Origin: Neocallimastix lanati (nom. inval.)
Lineage: Eukaryota; Neocallimastigomycota; Neocallimastigomycetes; Neocallimastigales; Neocallimastigaceae
Length of the DNA: 64,000 nucleotides
NCBI GenBank assembly: GCA_016946835.1
Contig: JACVTC010000022.1
Span: forward strand, 1,319,001-1,383,000
Reading direction: 5' to 3'
Every line of letters begins with the position of its first letter. Positions within the stretch are counted from its first letter, which is position 1. The notes below the pieces were generated by a model that saw only the letters and a list, made by a program, of their open reading frames with translations, searched no databases and was not told where the DNA came from. Positions 26,401 through 37,974 of the stretch are shown one piece after another. The position numbers and the translations under genes were made by a program.

Positions 26401-27802
26401 CAAAATAGATATTAAGGTTGAGGAAAGTAGAAAATCATCACATGAAATCATTGAACCAGTAACTGAAATTGAAAATGTTAAAAATAAAACTGATAAAACT
26501 GAAAAACAGTCTGAGAATCTTCGACTAAATGAGCCAAATATTGAAATAATAGAATTACAAACTGAATCTAATATTATTTCAGATAATAAGAAATCAGAAA
26601 TCGATGACAAAAAAATACAAATGGAAATGATTGAAGAAAAGATTCATGCTATTCAAACTTCTATAGAAAATGATATTACTAATGTAAAGCCACCACTCGA
26701 TGAAATTATTGAAACTCCATCCGAATCACGCAAAAGTACTTTTAACGATGAAGTTAATGATATAAAAGATGAAAATAAACCAAAATTAAAGCTTAATAAA
26801 AGAACATCTTCATTAAATCTTCATATTAAAAAAAGAAAGGAATCAATAAGTTCCAAAGCAAATTATAATTCTTCAAAGGCAAGTAAACATAATAAAAAAA
26901 AGAAAATCAAACAATCAATTAATGAAGAAATTGAATCTATTGCAAATGAAATAGATAATGATACTATTAAAGAGAAATTTAATAATTATATTGAAAAAAG
27001 AAATAGTCTCCAATCGGTTGCTTCAAGTAACTCCTCAAATAGTAAAACGTCTTCTGCACTATCCGCTTATATATTAAATAATGAAAATTCTGAATTACCA
27101 AATGATGAATTTGAAAATGATGCTGAAAAATATAAATCTAATACCCAATCCTCCAAATTAACACTTAATATTGATACATCAATAAGTAAAATTCATTCGT
27201 ATAAAGAAGATCATACTCCAGATAAAGAAAGACCTTCAGTTACACCATCTTCTTTAACACCTTCCCAATTACGTAATCATCTTAGATCCTCAACACCAAC
27301 TGGACTTTCTAATAGTTACAATCATAACATATTACCTTCACCATCAGGAACATCATCTTCTGATTCTTTACATGAACAATGTATATCACCAACACCTTCT
27401 GAAGATTCTACTATATCTAATGGATCCCATTCCTATTCTATCGGTAAAATTAGTAGACATAAACAATTTGAAGTTGTTTATGATCATAAACCACAATTAC
27501 CTGATGAAATTCCATTAAGAAAAGGTGATATAGTGCAAGTTAAACAAGTTTTTGAAGACGGATGGGCGTATGGTATTATTAAAAAGAAGCATTTAGATGG
27601 TATATTCCCAATTCAATGTTTAGGTGAAGAATTTGAACCATCACGTAATGGTCGTATGGTTCCAAGATTAGTTCGTGTTTATCAAGCAAGATTAGAAGAT
27701 GAAGAGCAGGAAAGACAAGAAGAAGAAGAATTCAAAAAGAAAGTAACTGATCAAGCACGTAAAAATGTTTTATTAAAATTAGCACTCTCACATCCAAAAT
27801 AA
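23477..27802 (+). CDS. Single-pass membrane protein with repetitive acidic region and C-terminal SH3 domain
   Basis: There are two exons, 23477-24092 and 24285-27802. The 192-bp intron starts GTAAAT and ends TAG, and the split codon becomes Ala, giving 1377 residues. The first 17 or so residues are hydrophobic (possible signal peptide or anchor). A clear membrane helix lies at about residues 42-60 and is followed by basic residues, so the large C-terminal part should be cytosolic. Residues about 505-940 are an acidic repeat with 28-residue units. Residues about 1263-1320 form an SH3 domain: VVYDH in place of ALYDY, the LRKGDIV strand, DGWAYG and GIFP are all present. A short charged helix (EEQERQEEEEFKKK) ends the protein. 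Membrane anchor plus SH3 recalls fungal Sho1 and Fus1, which recruit signalling or polarity proteins. Sequence similarity outside the SH3 is not evident, so that role is only an inference. Confidence 0.85.
25409..26490 (+). repeat. Higher-order coding repeat, 84 bp within 252 bp
   Basis: The coding DNA is a tandem of 84-bp (28-residue) units beginning VEE. From about 25573 three unit types alternate in fixed order, giving a 252-bp (84-residue) period that repeats at 25573, 25825, 26077 and 26329. The 252-bp copies differ by very few bases, while the three unit types within one copy differ clearly. Confidence 0.9.
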
Positions 27803-28946
27803 AACTGTAACATACAAAAATTAACATAAAAAAAAAAAAAATCTGAATAGATATTAAAAAAAAAAAAAAAAAAAAAAAAAGTATTATTAATTTTCTTTAA
27901 TGATATATATATAAAATGCATTTTATATATATATATTTTATAAGGATCTTTAATTATTTTTTAAAATATATAAATAAATAAATATCTATTCAGTATTTTT
28001 TTTTTTATTTATTTTTTATTTTTCTTTTAAATAGTATATACAAAAAAAATTTTTTTATATTAAAATTAATTTATAATTATATTTTTAATAATTATCTTTG
28101 TTTATTTTTTTCGTTTATTTTATTTTATTTTATTTTTTCTTTTTCTTTTCCTTTATATTTATATTTATATTTTATACTATTATTTTATTTTAATTCTTTT
28201 TATACATATATATATTATAAATAGTAATTAAAAAAAAGTTATATTAAGCAAATTTAAAATAATAACCTAAATTAAGCAATACAGAATGAAAATTAAGATA
28301 TAAAAATAAATCAAATAAATTAATATTCTTTAAAAAAAAAAAAAAAAAAAAAAAGTAATTTAAAAAAAAAAAAAAGAATACCTTTAATTAAAACAGTAAC
28401 TATTAAAGAAAAGATAAATAATAACTTATAAAATAGAAAATAGAATTAATAAAACTAAAATAAAAATTATAAAAAATAAAAAGAAAAATAAAATTATAAC
28501 ATAAAAAGAAAATAAAAAATAAAAAATAGCAATAAAAATAAAAATAAAAATAAAAATAGAAATTAAAAATAATATTGAATCATACAATTAAATTAAAAAA
28601 AAAAAAAAAAAAAAAAAACAGTAACAATAAATAAAATTTTTAAGAAAATAATTTATATATTTATATTTTCCGTTAATATAAAAAATTTTTATCACATCTA
28701 ATATATTATTTTTAATACAAATAAAAATTTGAAAATGAAAAATTTAAATTTGAAAATGGAAAATTCAAAATATTTGATTGTGAACTTATATATATATATA
28801 TATATAAACAAACAAACAAAAAGAAAATAAAATAAGCATCTTTAATTATCTTTAATTGAAGTAAAGTCATAATTATTTTTTTATAATTTTATTTATTTTT
28901 TAAAGATTTTTTGTTTTTTTGTTTTATTTATTTATATGTAAATAAA

Positions 28947-29195
28947 TAAAAAAAAAAAAATAAAAAAATAAAAAAAAAAAAAAAAAAATAACAAGAAACA
29001 AAGCAAAAGCAAAGCAAAGCAAAACAAAACAAAAACCAAACAAACAAACAAACAAACAACAACAACAAAAAACAAAAAAGAAAAACAAAAAAAAAACAAA
29101 AAAAAAAAACAAACAAAAAAAAAAACAAGAGACAGAAAATAAAAAAAAAATAATAAAAAACAAAACAAAACAAACAAACAAGCAAACAAACAAAC

Positions 29196-29226
<31 letters not shown>
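28947..29226. repeat. A/C-rich, nearly T-free tract
   Basis: For about 280 bp the plus strand is almost only A with scattered C and G (AAAC, AAAGC and AAC units) and very few T. This leaves all three minus-strand frames open and creates three overlapping spurious frames rich in Phe, Leu and Cys. Confidence 0.85.
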
Positions 29227-29228
<2 letters not shown>

Positions 29229-29501
29229 AAAATAATTAACTTACTAAATCTTATATATTAAATAATTTAATCATTGTATAAAAAAAATTTTTTTTTTTTC
29301 ATAATATATTTTTTAAATACATATTTATTTTTTAATTTATTACTTTTTTTTTTTTTTTTTTTTTATTTATATAAATATAAAATAATAATAATAGTAATGG
29401 TAATAATATATATATGTATATATATATATATATAAAATACATTAAAAATAATACACTGTTTATAACATTTTATCATTATTATTATTATTTATTTATTTAT
29501 T

Positions 29502-29537
<36 letters not shown>

Positions 29538-29677
29538 TAGTTTTGATATCTTATTTTTTTTTAATTATTCTAAAATTAAATATTGTACTATTTTATTAGT
29601 ATTTTTTAATTTTGTTTTAAATTTATTATTTCTATATCTTTTTTTTTTTTAAATATAATTTTTTTGTTATATTTAAA

Positions 29678-29680
<3 letters not shown>

Positions 29681-29763
<83 letters not shown>
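29681..29763. repeat. (AAT)n microsatellite, about 27 copies
   Basis: An uninterrupted AAT array in intergenic DNA. Confidence 0.95.
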
Positions 29764-29766
<3 letters not shown>

Positions 29767-29789
29767 CAATAATACTATAAAAAAATAAA

Positions 29790-29825
<36 letters not shown>

Positions 29826-30109
29826 ATTAAAAAAATATATAAAATTTATATAATTTTCCTAATTATGGTTTTTTTACAAATAAAAACTTTTTTAAAGCTA
29901 TAAAATAATATAGTGTATGTGTAAAAAAAATATATATATATATATATATAATAAAATTATATATATATTTTTTTATAATAATAATAATTATTGTTATTAT
30001 ATTATTGTTAAAGATTAGCTAACCTTTAATGAAACAAAATTCTTTTTTTTTTTTTATTTTTTTTTTTTTTTTTAATCTATTACTTGCTAATATAATAATA
30101 AGCTATAAT

Positions 30110-31058
30110 AAAATTGTAAATGGAAAAATTCAAAATGTATCTTTAAAAGATCTCATGAACTATATCCCTTCCATGCCACGTTATTCTTATTCTTGATCAA
30201 AAAAAATCACTGGTACTCTACAAGAAAATTTAGGAAAAAGAATATTACTAAATTCAAAGATGTTATTAAATCATATTGGTCTGATGTTGGTAAATTTCCC
30301 AAGAAATTAAAGGTACGAATTACGATAACTTCATATATATAAATACTAGAAATCTAATCAAGCTCCAGCCTTGAATACCCTCATTTAAGTTTAGGTTTTA
30401 ACTGGATCTTAAGATTAAGAGCTGGTTAGGTTAAAAATGCAATACCGCTATTGCAGTTAGAAACGATAGAGTTTTCTAAATTCAGAACTTACTGTGGAAA
30501 ATCTATAGATTTTATTGGTGACCTTTTCATTTTATTTAACAATAAACTTATTCTAATATTTTAGAATATTAAAATTTCATTAACAGATATTATTTATATA
30601 TCTTCCTTCTTGGTGGAATTTCAGCTTTAGATGAGATTACAATTCGATACTGGGGAACGGGAGACACTTAAGTGAACAACTCCTAAAAAAGTTCACAGGG
30701 GGGGAGGAAGTTTTGTAGATACCACACGATCTCTTTTAAAGATGATGTTACTTCTTCATTTTATTATTTCACATTTAAATGGTAATCATGTTATTACATA
30801 TAGTATACCTCTTATTGTAATTTTTTTTAACTTTTGAACTTATTATTATTTTTGATTACATTAAATTTTCAATGGTTAATTAAAACTTTTTTTTTTTTTT
30901 TTTTTTTAATATAGATAATTTTTTATTTTACATAATCTTTTATATACATTTTATTTTTATCTTTAAATTATATAATGTAATTATTTTTAAAAATGATGTA
31001 ATACATAAAAGTATAATCATCAATTTAATAAAGCACTAGAAGTGTATTCTCTTTCTTG

Positions 31059-31091
<33 letters not shown>
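30110..31091 (+). mobile_element. Old LINE 3' relic on the plus strand
   Basis: Broken frames on the plus strand resemble the LINE C-terminal region: a stretch like KFKDVIKSYWSDVGKFPKK near 30255, one like LSLGFNWILRLRAG near 30385, and FLLGGISALDEI near 30603. They correspond to the YPQFNLGFSWIIRLRCG and YLFLLGGTLVLNEL stretches of the minus-strand copies. It ends GTGTATTCTCTTTCTTGTCTA and a 30-base A-tail (31062-31091). Many stops and frameshifts make it far older than the minus-strand copies, and it may be a separate subfamily. Confidence 0.75.
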
Positions 31092-31093
<2 letters not shown>

Positions 31094-31425
31094 ATAATTA
31101 AATGGATTATGTTATAGAGATTTTATTAAATAATTTTTTTTCTTCTGTAAATAAAGAATATATTTATATATATTATATTTATTAGAATTATTATTAACTG
31201 AGAAATCATACCTTAAGAAAATTTATGTTAAAGGATATATTGATATTGAAAAAGACAATTTTATGATTATATATGAATAATAAATATGTAATTAATATCT
31301 TAACATTAAGTGAATTACACACAAATAAAATAAATTAAAATAAATTAAAATAAATTAAAATATATTAAAATAAAATAAATAGTAGAATACGAATATAAAG
31401 TACATATTGAATAAAATAAAATAAA

Positions 31426-31427
<2 letters not shown>
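31092..31427. other. AT-rich spacer between LINE remnants
   Basis: No gene or clear element is seen. A short AAATT array (AAATAAATTAAAATAAATTA) lies near 31325-31375. Confidence 0.6.
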
Positions 31428-31464
<37 letters not shown>

Positions 31465-32119
31465 CTTAGAGAATAACTTTATTTAATTTATAATAATAAA
31501 AAAATTACATGATTTAAATGAAAAAAAAAATAAAATACATGATATGAAATATTATATATAATATAATTATAAAAGTACGTTAGAAACATTAATTTCTAAC
31601 TTTTCCCATTCATCGATGATAATACAACGTCCATTATTGCAAGAAATAATTTCAGTATGAGTGTTATCAATCGAATCTGTATCAGATCTTTCACAGGGAA
31701 GTGAAAATCCATAAAGAATAATCATAGAGAATAACATAAGAATTACGAGATTTAAATCCATAACTCCAATAAAGTCCTCTATTAATAATTTTTTGAGCTT
31801 TAGAGCATCTGCTCTTATTTGAATCAAAGAGAGGAGCATAATATAAAACAAGACTAAGAATAAAGGAAATTAAAACATATTTCTTCAATGGGAGAGGAAT
31901 AGATTTATTAATAAGAAATCGAAAATACAAATTTAATTTGACATTTAAATTACTGTTTAATTTGGATTGTATAGGTTTCAATGATAAAGATTCATCAAAA
32001 GGAATACCAAGATAAGTATAGTTGTCAGTTTTAGGTAATTTGTTACTACCAATAAAGAAAGATGGATCTTTGTAATTTATCGGTTTAACAAAATTAATCG
32101 GTTTTACAACAAGAGTAAC
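31428..32119 (-). mobile_element. LINE fragment: RT C-terminal side joined to second-subfamily 3' end
   Basis: On the minus strand the fragment begins directly at the A-tail of the 32120-36470 element. It encodes an RT-thumb-like stretch (TLVVKPINF, YLGIPFDE, PLPLKKYVLI), then shifts frame near 31700-31850 and joins a C-terminal piece containing HTEIISCNNG. Its 3' UTR ends TTATTCTCTAAGTCTA with an A-tail (poly-T 31428-31461). This 3' end defines a second subfamily, also seen at 6105-6625 and 37199-37340. It is not functional. Confidence 0.75.
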
Positions 32120-35100
32120 TTTTTTTTTTATTTTTTTTTTTTCTAGACAGGGAAGAGAATTCACTTCCATAAATTTATTAATTTTATTATAAAAAATACA
32201 TGTTGGTGAAAAGTACATTTGAAATTTAAAATAAAAAAATAAAAGTTAAAAAATAAAAAATAAAAAATAAAAAAGCTCAAAAATACTATGTATTTCGGCA
32301 AGTTGTACTATGCGGGAATTTTTCCCTTCCAAACAAATAAAAAAGAAATAAAATCTAGAAGTAACATCTTTAAAATAGATAGTGTGGTGTCCATTAAACT
32401 CTCCCCGGATTCATCATTTATTGAAGTACTAGGGCGAGATTCACCCTTCGTGGAAACAGAGGATGTCCTGTGTTATCATTATGCCTTATTAGTACGACAT
32501 CGACGCTCTTAGTTAAGTTTGGTATTTTGGAATACCAATCAAATAATAGCTCAAACGAACTACTTATGATAGGTATTGCGTCGCTAGTTAAGAATTCCGC
32601 CAAGCCCACAATTTTTGGAACAGGTGACTCAGATGAACCTTTGAAAAGTAGTTCATTTAATTGTCTTTGTTCCCCACTATCGAAATGTAGCTCATTTAAA
32701 GCTAAAGTTCCACTAAAAAGGAAAAAGTATATATAATGATTGATATAATCTTCAAAATCAGAAATAGAGTCATAGGAAGAAAGATGATTAAACACTCTAA
32801 TCTTTCCTAGAGAACAAGACATAGAAATCATCGATAAAATTTAAAGAATTCCATCTAAAAGATTCAAGAGCATCGCATTTAAAAATCCAATGTTCAAAAG
32901 ATTGATTATCTTCGCAACAACAGGAGTAAGTCTTGGGACAATCTTCTGAAACTCTACCCATTCTAATAGCAATAGTAGTATTGTATTTATAACCACAGCG
33001 TAAACGTATAATCCACGAAAATCCTAAGTTGAATTGGAGATATTTTAAGCTAAACATAATTATAGTTTTATTATTTGAGAACTTGTTACTATCGTAGTTT
33101 TGACCTTTAATACTTTGAAATTTGGAAATAGATTTCCGGTAACGTTCTATAATATCGTCATATTTCATACATTTATATTTTTTTATTTTTTTATACAGTG
33201 TTCTAGATTCTTTAATATGGCATTTTGAGAATAGATTTAATAAGATCCTTTATAATACAGTTTGATTTACTCCATTTTGCAAATGATTTAATTCGTAAGG
33301 CTGCGCTTAGATTTCGAAATAAAGCATAAGTACTCATAGTAGAATTATGTCTAATATAGTCGTTGTTTTCTGAATTTGTATCACCATTTTTAGAGAATGA
33401 ATCAATACACCAAAATAGACCGGTATTAATTAATGTTTGAATTCTAGCAGTTCTAGATTTGTTTGAACCAAGTAAAGGAGAATAATAAATTACTTTACTA
33501 AAAACAAAGGATTGAAGAACTTTTTTCTTGTATACAATAGGAATAAGTTTATTTGAAAAGAAAATGTGTAAATAAAAGAAGGGATTTTCAAACTTTAAAA
33601 TGCATGTGAGATATAATGTGTTCTAGTAAGAGATTATCTGAGAAAGGAATACCTAGATAAATATAACTAGAAACTTTTGGAATAGCATTCATTCCTAAAT
33701 AGAAGGTTGGGTCACTATAGTTTGGAGGAGATTGGAAGTTCATTGGTTTTATAACCATAGTTGCACATTTTTCAATACCAAAAGTCATTTCATTTAAATT
33801 AGCCCATTTATGTACCTTTTTTAATAATTTTTCTAAATTTTTTGCACTTGGAGCAATGAGAACAACATCATCAGCAAAGAGTCCACCACAACACTTTTTT
33901 CTTCCAATATTAACACCATATTTTTCACAGTCATTTAATATATCATTGATGAATAAATTGAATAAGATCGGAGATAATGGACAACCTTGACGAACACCTC
34001 TTTTAATAGGAAATTCATTTGATAACATTGAAGCAAATCGAGCACGAGCTTTAGATGAAGTATATAAATTACAAAGAAAATCAAAAACATTTACCACGTA
34101 CTCCATAATGATATAATTTAGTAAGAATGTTAAAAATAGGAACAGAATCATAAGCTTTTTTAAGATCTAAAAAGGCTAAATATGTGAATTTTCCTTGAAA
34201 TTTTCTTCTTTGGCATATTTCTCTAACTGAAATGAATAAACTAATGCATTCTTCACGGTTGCGAAAACCAAATTGTTCAGGTCTAATGAAATTGTGTGAG
34301 AGTGCGTAAGAAGATATTCTATCTGTTACAATTTTTGAAATGATTTTCAGTCCAACATTAATGAGAGAAATACCTCGATAATTACTACAATCTGATAGGT
34401 CACCTTTTTTAGGGATTGATACAATAGAAGCTGAGTTCCATTTTTTAGGAAAAGATCCATTCCATATTTTATTAAAAATCAATTTAAGACACTTTCCAGC
34501 AGCAGGATGTGTTTCTAGTAATTCTTCATTGCAAAACAGAGCTTTGTAGAATTCAATCGGGATACCATCGGGGCCGGGTGCTTTGCTGTTTTTCATAGAT
34601 GAAATAGTTTTTTTAATATCGTCAATCGTAATGGGACCATTTATATTCCAGGTAGAGGATCTAAGACTAATATTCCTTAAAGCATGGATCCAGAAGTTAC
34701 GATTAAGGCTGTGACCTGAGGGATCAGAAGCTAGATCTTTATAATATTCAGCCCATCTATCTAATTGTTTAGTAGGAGAGATAATATCTTGACCAAATTT
34801 AGATTTTATGCAAGTAGGGGAGGTAGATGAATATGATGGTTTAGCCATTTTTTTTAAACATCTCCATCCATTTTTGAAATCTTTATTCAAAAAATAATTA
34901 CCAATTTTTACTATACTGGCTTTAAATCTAGCAGAACGAAATTTGCTCTTTGTTTTCTTGATTAATTTGCAAAGTTTTTCATATTTATTAAATTGTTCAA
35001 GGTAATTATCAACATTTTCACAGTTAAAGTAAGGCTTAATATTTCGAAATGCAATATGTTTTTCATGAGACAGTCTTTTAATGTAATAAGGACAATGAAA

Positions 35101-36470
35101 AGCAGAGCCCTTTAAATTTGTTGGAATGAAAGCCTTAATATCCTTCCCGATATTATTTGCTATATTGATAAATTTTTCTACCATTTCATCAGCCGTGAGC
35201 GAATTGTAATGAGAATCGAGGTCATTTGCTAAGATTGAAAAATAATTATGTGATAAAATATCTGAATTTTTTGTTTTACAAATATGTGTAGACCATTTAG
35301 AAACTTTAGCAGGCCTTATAAAGCCATCGGAGAGAACTTTGTTGCAAGAAAGTATAATAGGTTTATGATCAGAAATACCATAAAATGAAGTGCAAACCGA
35401 GGTTTTATTAAAATGAGCTGCCAAAGCCTCATTATATATGACATGGTCAATACAAGATGATCTAGAACCTTTGGCATAAGTAAATTTATTACCATATAAG
35501 GGTGCAATATACCAATTAGGAAAATTATTTGAAATGTATGTTTTGATCTTCTTTAATGACATGTTAAAGTCACCAACTAGGACAGCAGGAACGTTTTTTC
35601 TATTGTGAAAACGTAACCATTGAGAAAGTTCATCAAAAGCAGCTAGTCTTTCTTCCTTCCATTTGCTTTGAGGGAAGTAGATATTGCCAATAGTACATTT
35701 TTGATTCCAGAAAGAAGTAATATTTACTGAAATGATATATTTGTATAAAAACGGTTCTTGGAAAAAAGAGAACGAAGAATGAACACCAATAAAGAGTCCT
35801 CTCATACCAGGGATTTTAGGATTAGCTCTAAGGAAAACTGAGTTGTAATATGGAATTAATGGTGATGAAACATCTTTTGGAAGATATTTACTTTTTCCAG
35901 TTTCTTGTAAACAGATACATATAGGTTTGAAAATAGAGTTGAGATATAAAATACTATCACGTTTTTCAGTATTCCAACCTTTAATATTCCAACTAACACA
36001 GAGATTAAAGAAAGAAGAATTTGAATTTAGATGGCTAGAGAAAAAATCTTTCGCCATAGGATTAAGTTCAACATCAATATTATTAGATTTTCTTGACTTG
36101 TTCATTTGTTTAAGTTTATTACACAAGGTCCAGGTAATTTTAGCTGTTTCAGGAATTTTATCTCTTAAGAAATCTAAAACATCGAAAAATTTGAGATCAT
36201 TTTTGTGTTTATTAACCCTAATAATGAAGTATGAGCCGTACCTTGGAGAAAAAAGTTTTTTAACATATGGAATAATTTCATTGTAGTTAGGGATCTTACT
36301 AATAACTTGAGCCAATAGATTACTAGGGGACCAAGAATTAAGGTTATGGATAAAGATAAGGCTATAATTGTTCATATGATTACCGAAGCAGTAGAAACCA
36401 CGATGGAAGGGAGTATTATTAACTGAGCTAGAAGCATCCATGTTTAGAGTTTGATGATAACAGAACTGAC
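32120..36470 (-). mobile_element. Near full-length APE-type non-LTR retrotransposon (LINE), frameshifted
   Basis: This is the longest LINE copy here, about 4.3 kb on the minus strand. Order from the 5' side: a 140-residue N-terminal region of unknown role, APE endonuclease, linker, reverse transcriptase, C-terminal domain with a CCHC-like motif, a 3' UTR of about 150 bp ending CTGTCTAGAA, and an interrupted A-tail (poly-T 32120-32142). No separate ORF1 and no LTRs are visible. The 5' end is set only by the start codon region. Relative to its relatives it carries several frameshifts, so it is probably dead. An assignment to the Tad or L1 group would need a phylogeny. Confidence 0.85.
32308..36441 (-). 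pseudogene. LINE polyprotein (APE endonuclease, reverse transcriptase, zinc-knuckle C-terminus)
   Basis: The first frame (36441 to about 34094) carries the endonuclease motifs SWNIKGWN, CLQETG, VGDFNMS, SCIDHVIYN and SDHKPIILS. It then has GPDGIPIEFYK, SIPKKGDLSDCSNYRG and the first catalytic Asp in FLDLKKAYDSV of the reverse transcriptase. A one-base shift in a run of five T (about 34087-34091) moves RT to another frame, with GVRQGCPLSP and the FADD catalytic box (33588-34151). Further shifts occur near 33590, 33190 (with loss of about ten residues), 32810 and 32430. The C-terminal region has CX2CX8HX4C with the first Cys pair changed (CCCED instead of CPCCGED). All catalytic residues of EN and RT are still present, so decay is recent. 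Confidence 0.85.
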
Positions 36471-36974
36471 TTAATTTCTATTTATTGTGAATTTATTATA
36501 AGGATTGAATACCAAAGAATTATATATAAAATATTAACATTTAAATTTACTGAATATAAAAGTTAATTGTTTCACATGAATTGAATTTCCTAAGATATAT
36601 TAAAAAACAATAGTTAGTGGAAAAATTATTTATTCAATAAAATATAATGTAAAATAATATATTTATTTAAAGTAAAAAATAAAAAATATTTTAAAAGGAT
36701 ATGAAAATTAAAAACCTAAAGTAAAAATTTATATAAAAATATAAAGTAAAATATATAAAGATAGAAAAAAATATATATATATATAATATATATAAATATA
36801 TAGAATAGAAAAACTTTAGAAATAAAGGAGAAAAAAAAAATAAAAACAATATTGTTAGTAGTATAGTGTAAAAATTTCTTTTGGTTGAAAAATTGATTTA
36901 AAAATACAGTTATGATTTATATAAAAAAATAAAGATTGCATTAAAAATTGAAAAGTAATTTAAATTTTATTATA
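36471..36974. other. AT-rich spacer upstream of the LINE
   Basis: No gene is seen. Part of it may be the LINE 5' UTR, but no boundary can be drawn from one copy. Confidence 0.6.
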
Positions 36975-37340
36975 ATACTAATTGCTGAACCCCCTCAGAA
37001 ACCATACAGCTTCGGTTCCATCATTGGGGAACCTTTCTTAGGGATAGATACAATAGTAGCTGAGTTTTTTTTTTTTAGGAAAAGACCCATTCCAAGTTTT
37101 ATTAAATATCAATTTAAGACACTTTCCAGCGGCAAGATGTGTTTCTAGTAATTCACAACAAGAGTGGCACACTTATTAATTCCAAAAGCCTTTAATTTAT
37201 AATAATAATAAAATTATATAATTTAAATGAAAAAAAATAAAATACATGAAATGAAATATTATATATTATATAATTATAAAAATGCATTAGAAGCAATATT
37301 TTCTAACTTTTCCCATTCATCAATGATAACACTACGTTAA
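36975..37340 (-). mobile_element. Scrambled LINE fragment
   Basis: Three LINE-derived blocks lie side by side. 37199-37340 matches the second-subfamily 3' UTR and C-terminal end. 37156-37198 matches the RT stretch encoding KCATLV. 36975-37155 matches RT around IVSIPKKG and THLAAGKCLKLIFN. Read on the minus strand, the 3' UTR block precedes the RT blocks, so the order is not that of an intact element and there is no A-tail between them. Confidence 0.7.
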
Positions 37341-37904
37341 TCGGGAGATGGGTACTCATTATATGTGTCTAAATTACTTTTATAAATTATTACTATTTAA
37401 ATATGAAAAGATTTAATAAAATAAAATAAAATAATAAATAAATAAATAAATAAATAATAATAAAAAATAGGATATTTATAAAATATATAAAAAGAAAAAA
37501 TTATAAGGAAATCATAAAATATTGTTTAATAAAAATTTTTTTAATAATAAGAATTTATCAAAGATTTTTATACACTTAAAACTAATATAATTCATAAAGA
37601 AAATTATAATTAATATATTGTATTTTTTTTTTTTTTTTATGTAATTATTGTAAATATATATTTTTTTATTAATATTATTGCTATTTTTTTTAATTTATAA
37701 AAAGAACAATGGAATAATTAATTTAATTATTTCTTATTTTTTTTATTTTATTTATTTTTTTTTTTTTGTATTTCGTTTATATTTTATTATAATATTTTTA
37801 TTTTTTATTTTTATTTTTTCGTATTTTTAATTTTATTATACAAATTTGTATATTTACTTAATTATATTTTATTTGTTTTAATTAATTTATTTTTTAAATT
37901 TTTT

Positions 37905-37935
<31 letters not shown>

Positions 37936-37974
37936 AAAAAAAAAAATTTATACATTTATTATTAATCAACTATT
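37341..37974. other. AT-rich spacer downstream of the xylanase gene
   Basis: No gene is seen. It contains AATA and T-rich runs and presumably the xylanase 3' UTR. Confidence 0.65.

Larger units (their letters stand above)
27803..30109. other. AT-rich intergenic DNA with low-complexity tracts
   Basis: No gene is seen. The stretch holds poly-A runs (27856-27880, 28332-28354, 28594-28618), a T-poor A/C tract (28947-29226), a T-run at 29503-29532, an AAT array (29681-29763), and a 30-base poly-A run near 29793-29822. Confidence 0.75.

Noticed and set aside
24997-26610. Minus-strand frames of about 80 codons at 252-bp spacing
   Set aside because: They mirror the 84-residue repeat of the SH3 protein. 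Splicing, frame and SH3 domain all support the plus strand.
28924-29198. Three overlapping minus-strand frames rich in Phe, Leu and Cys
   Set aside because: They are open in all three frames because the tract lacks T on the plus strand. There is no sign of coding selection.
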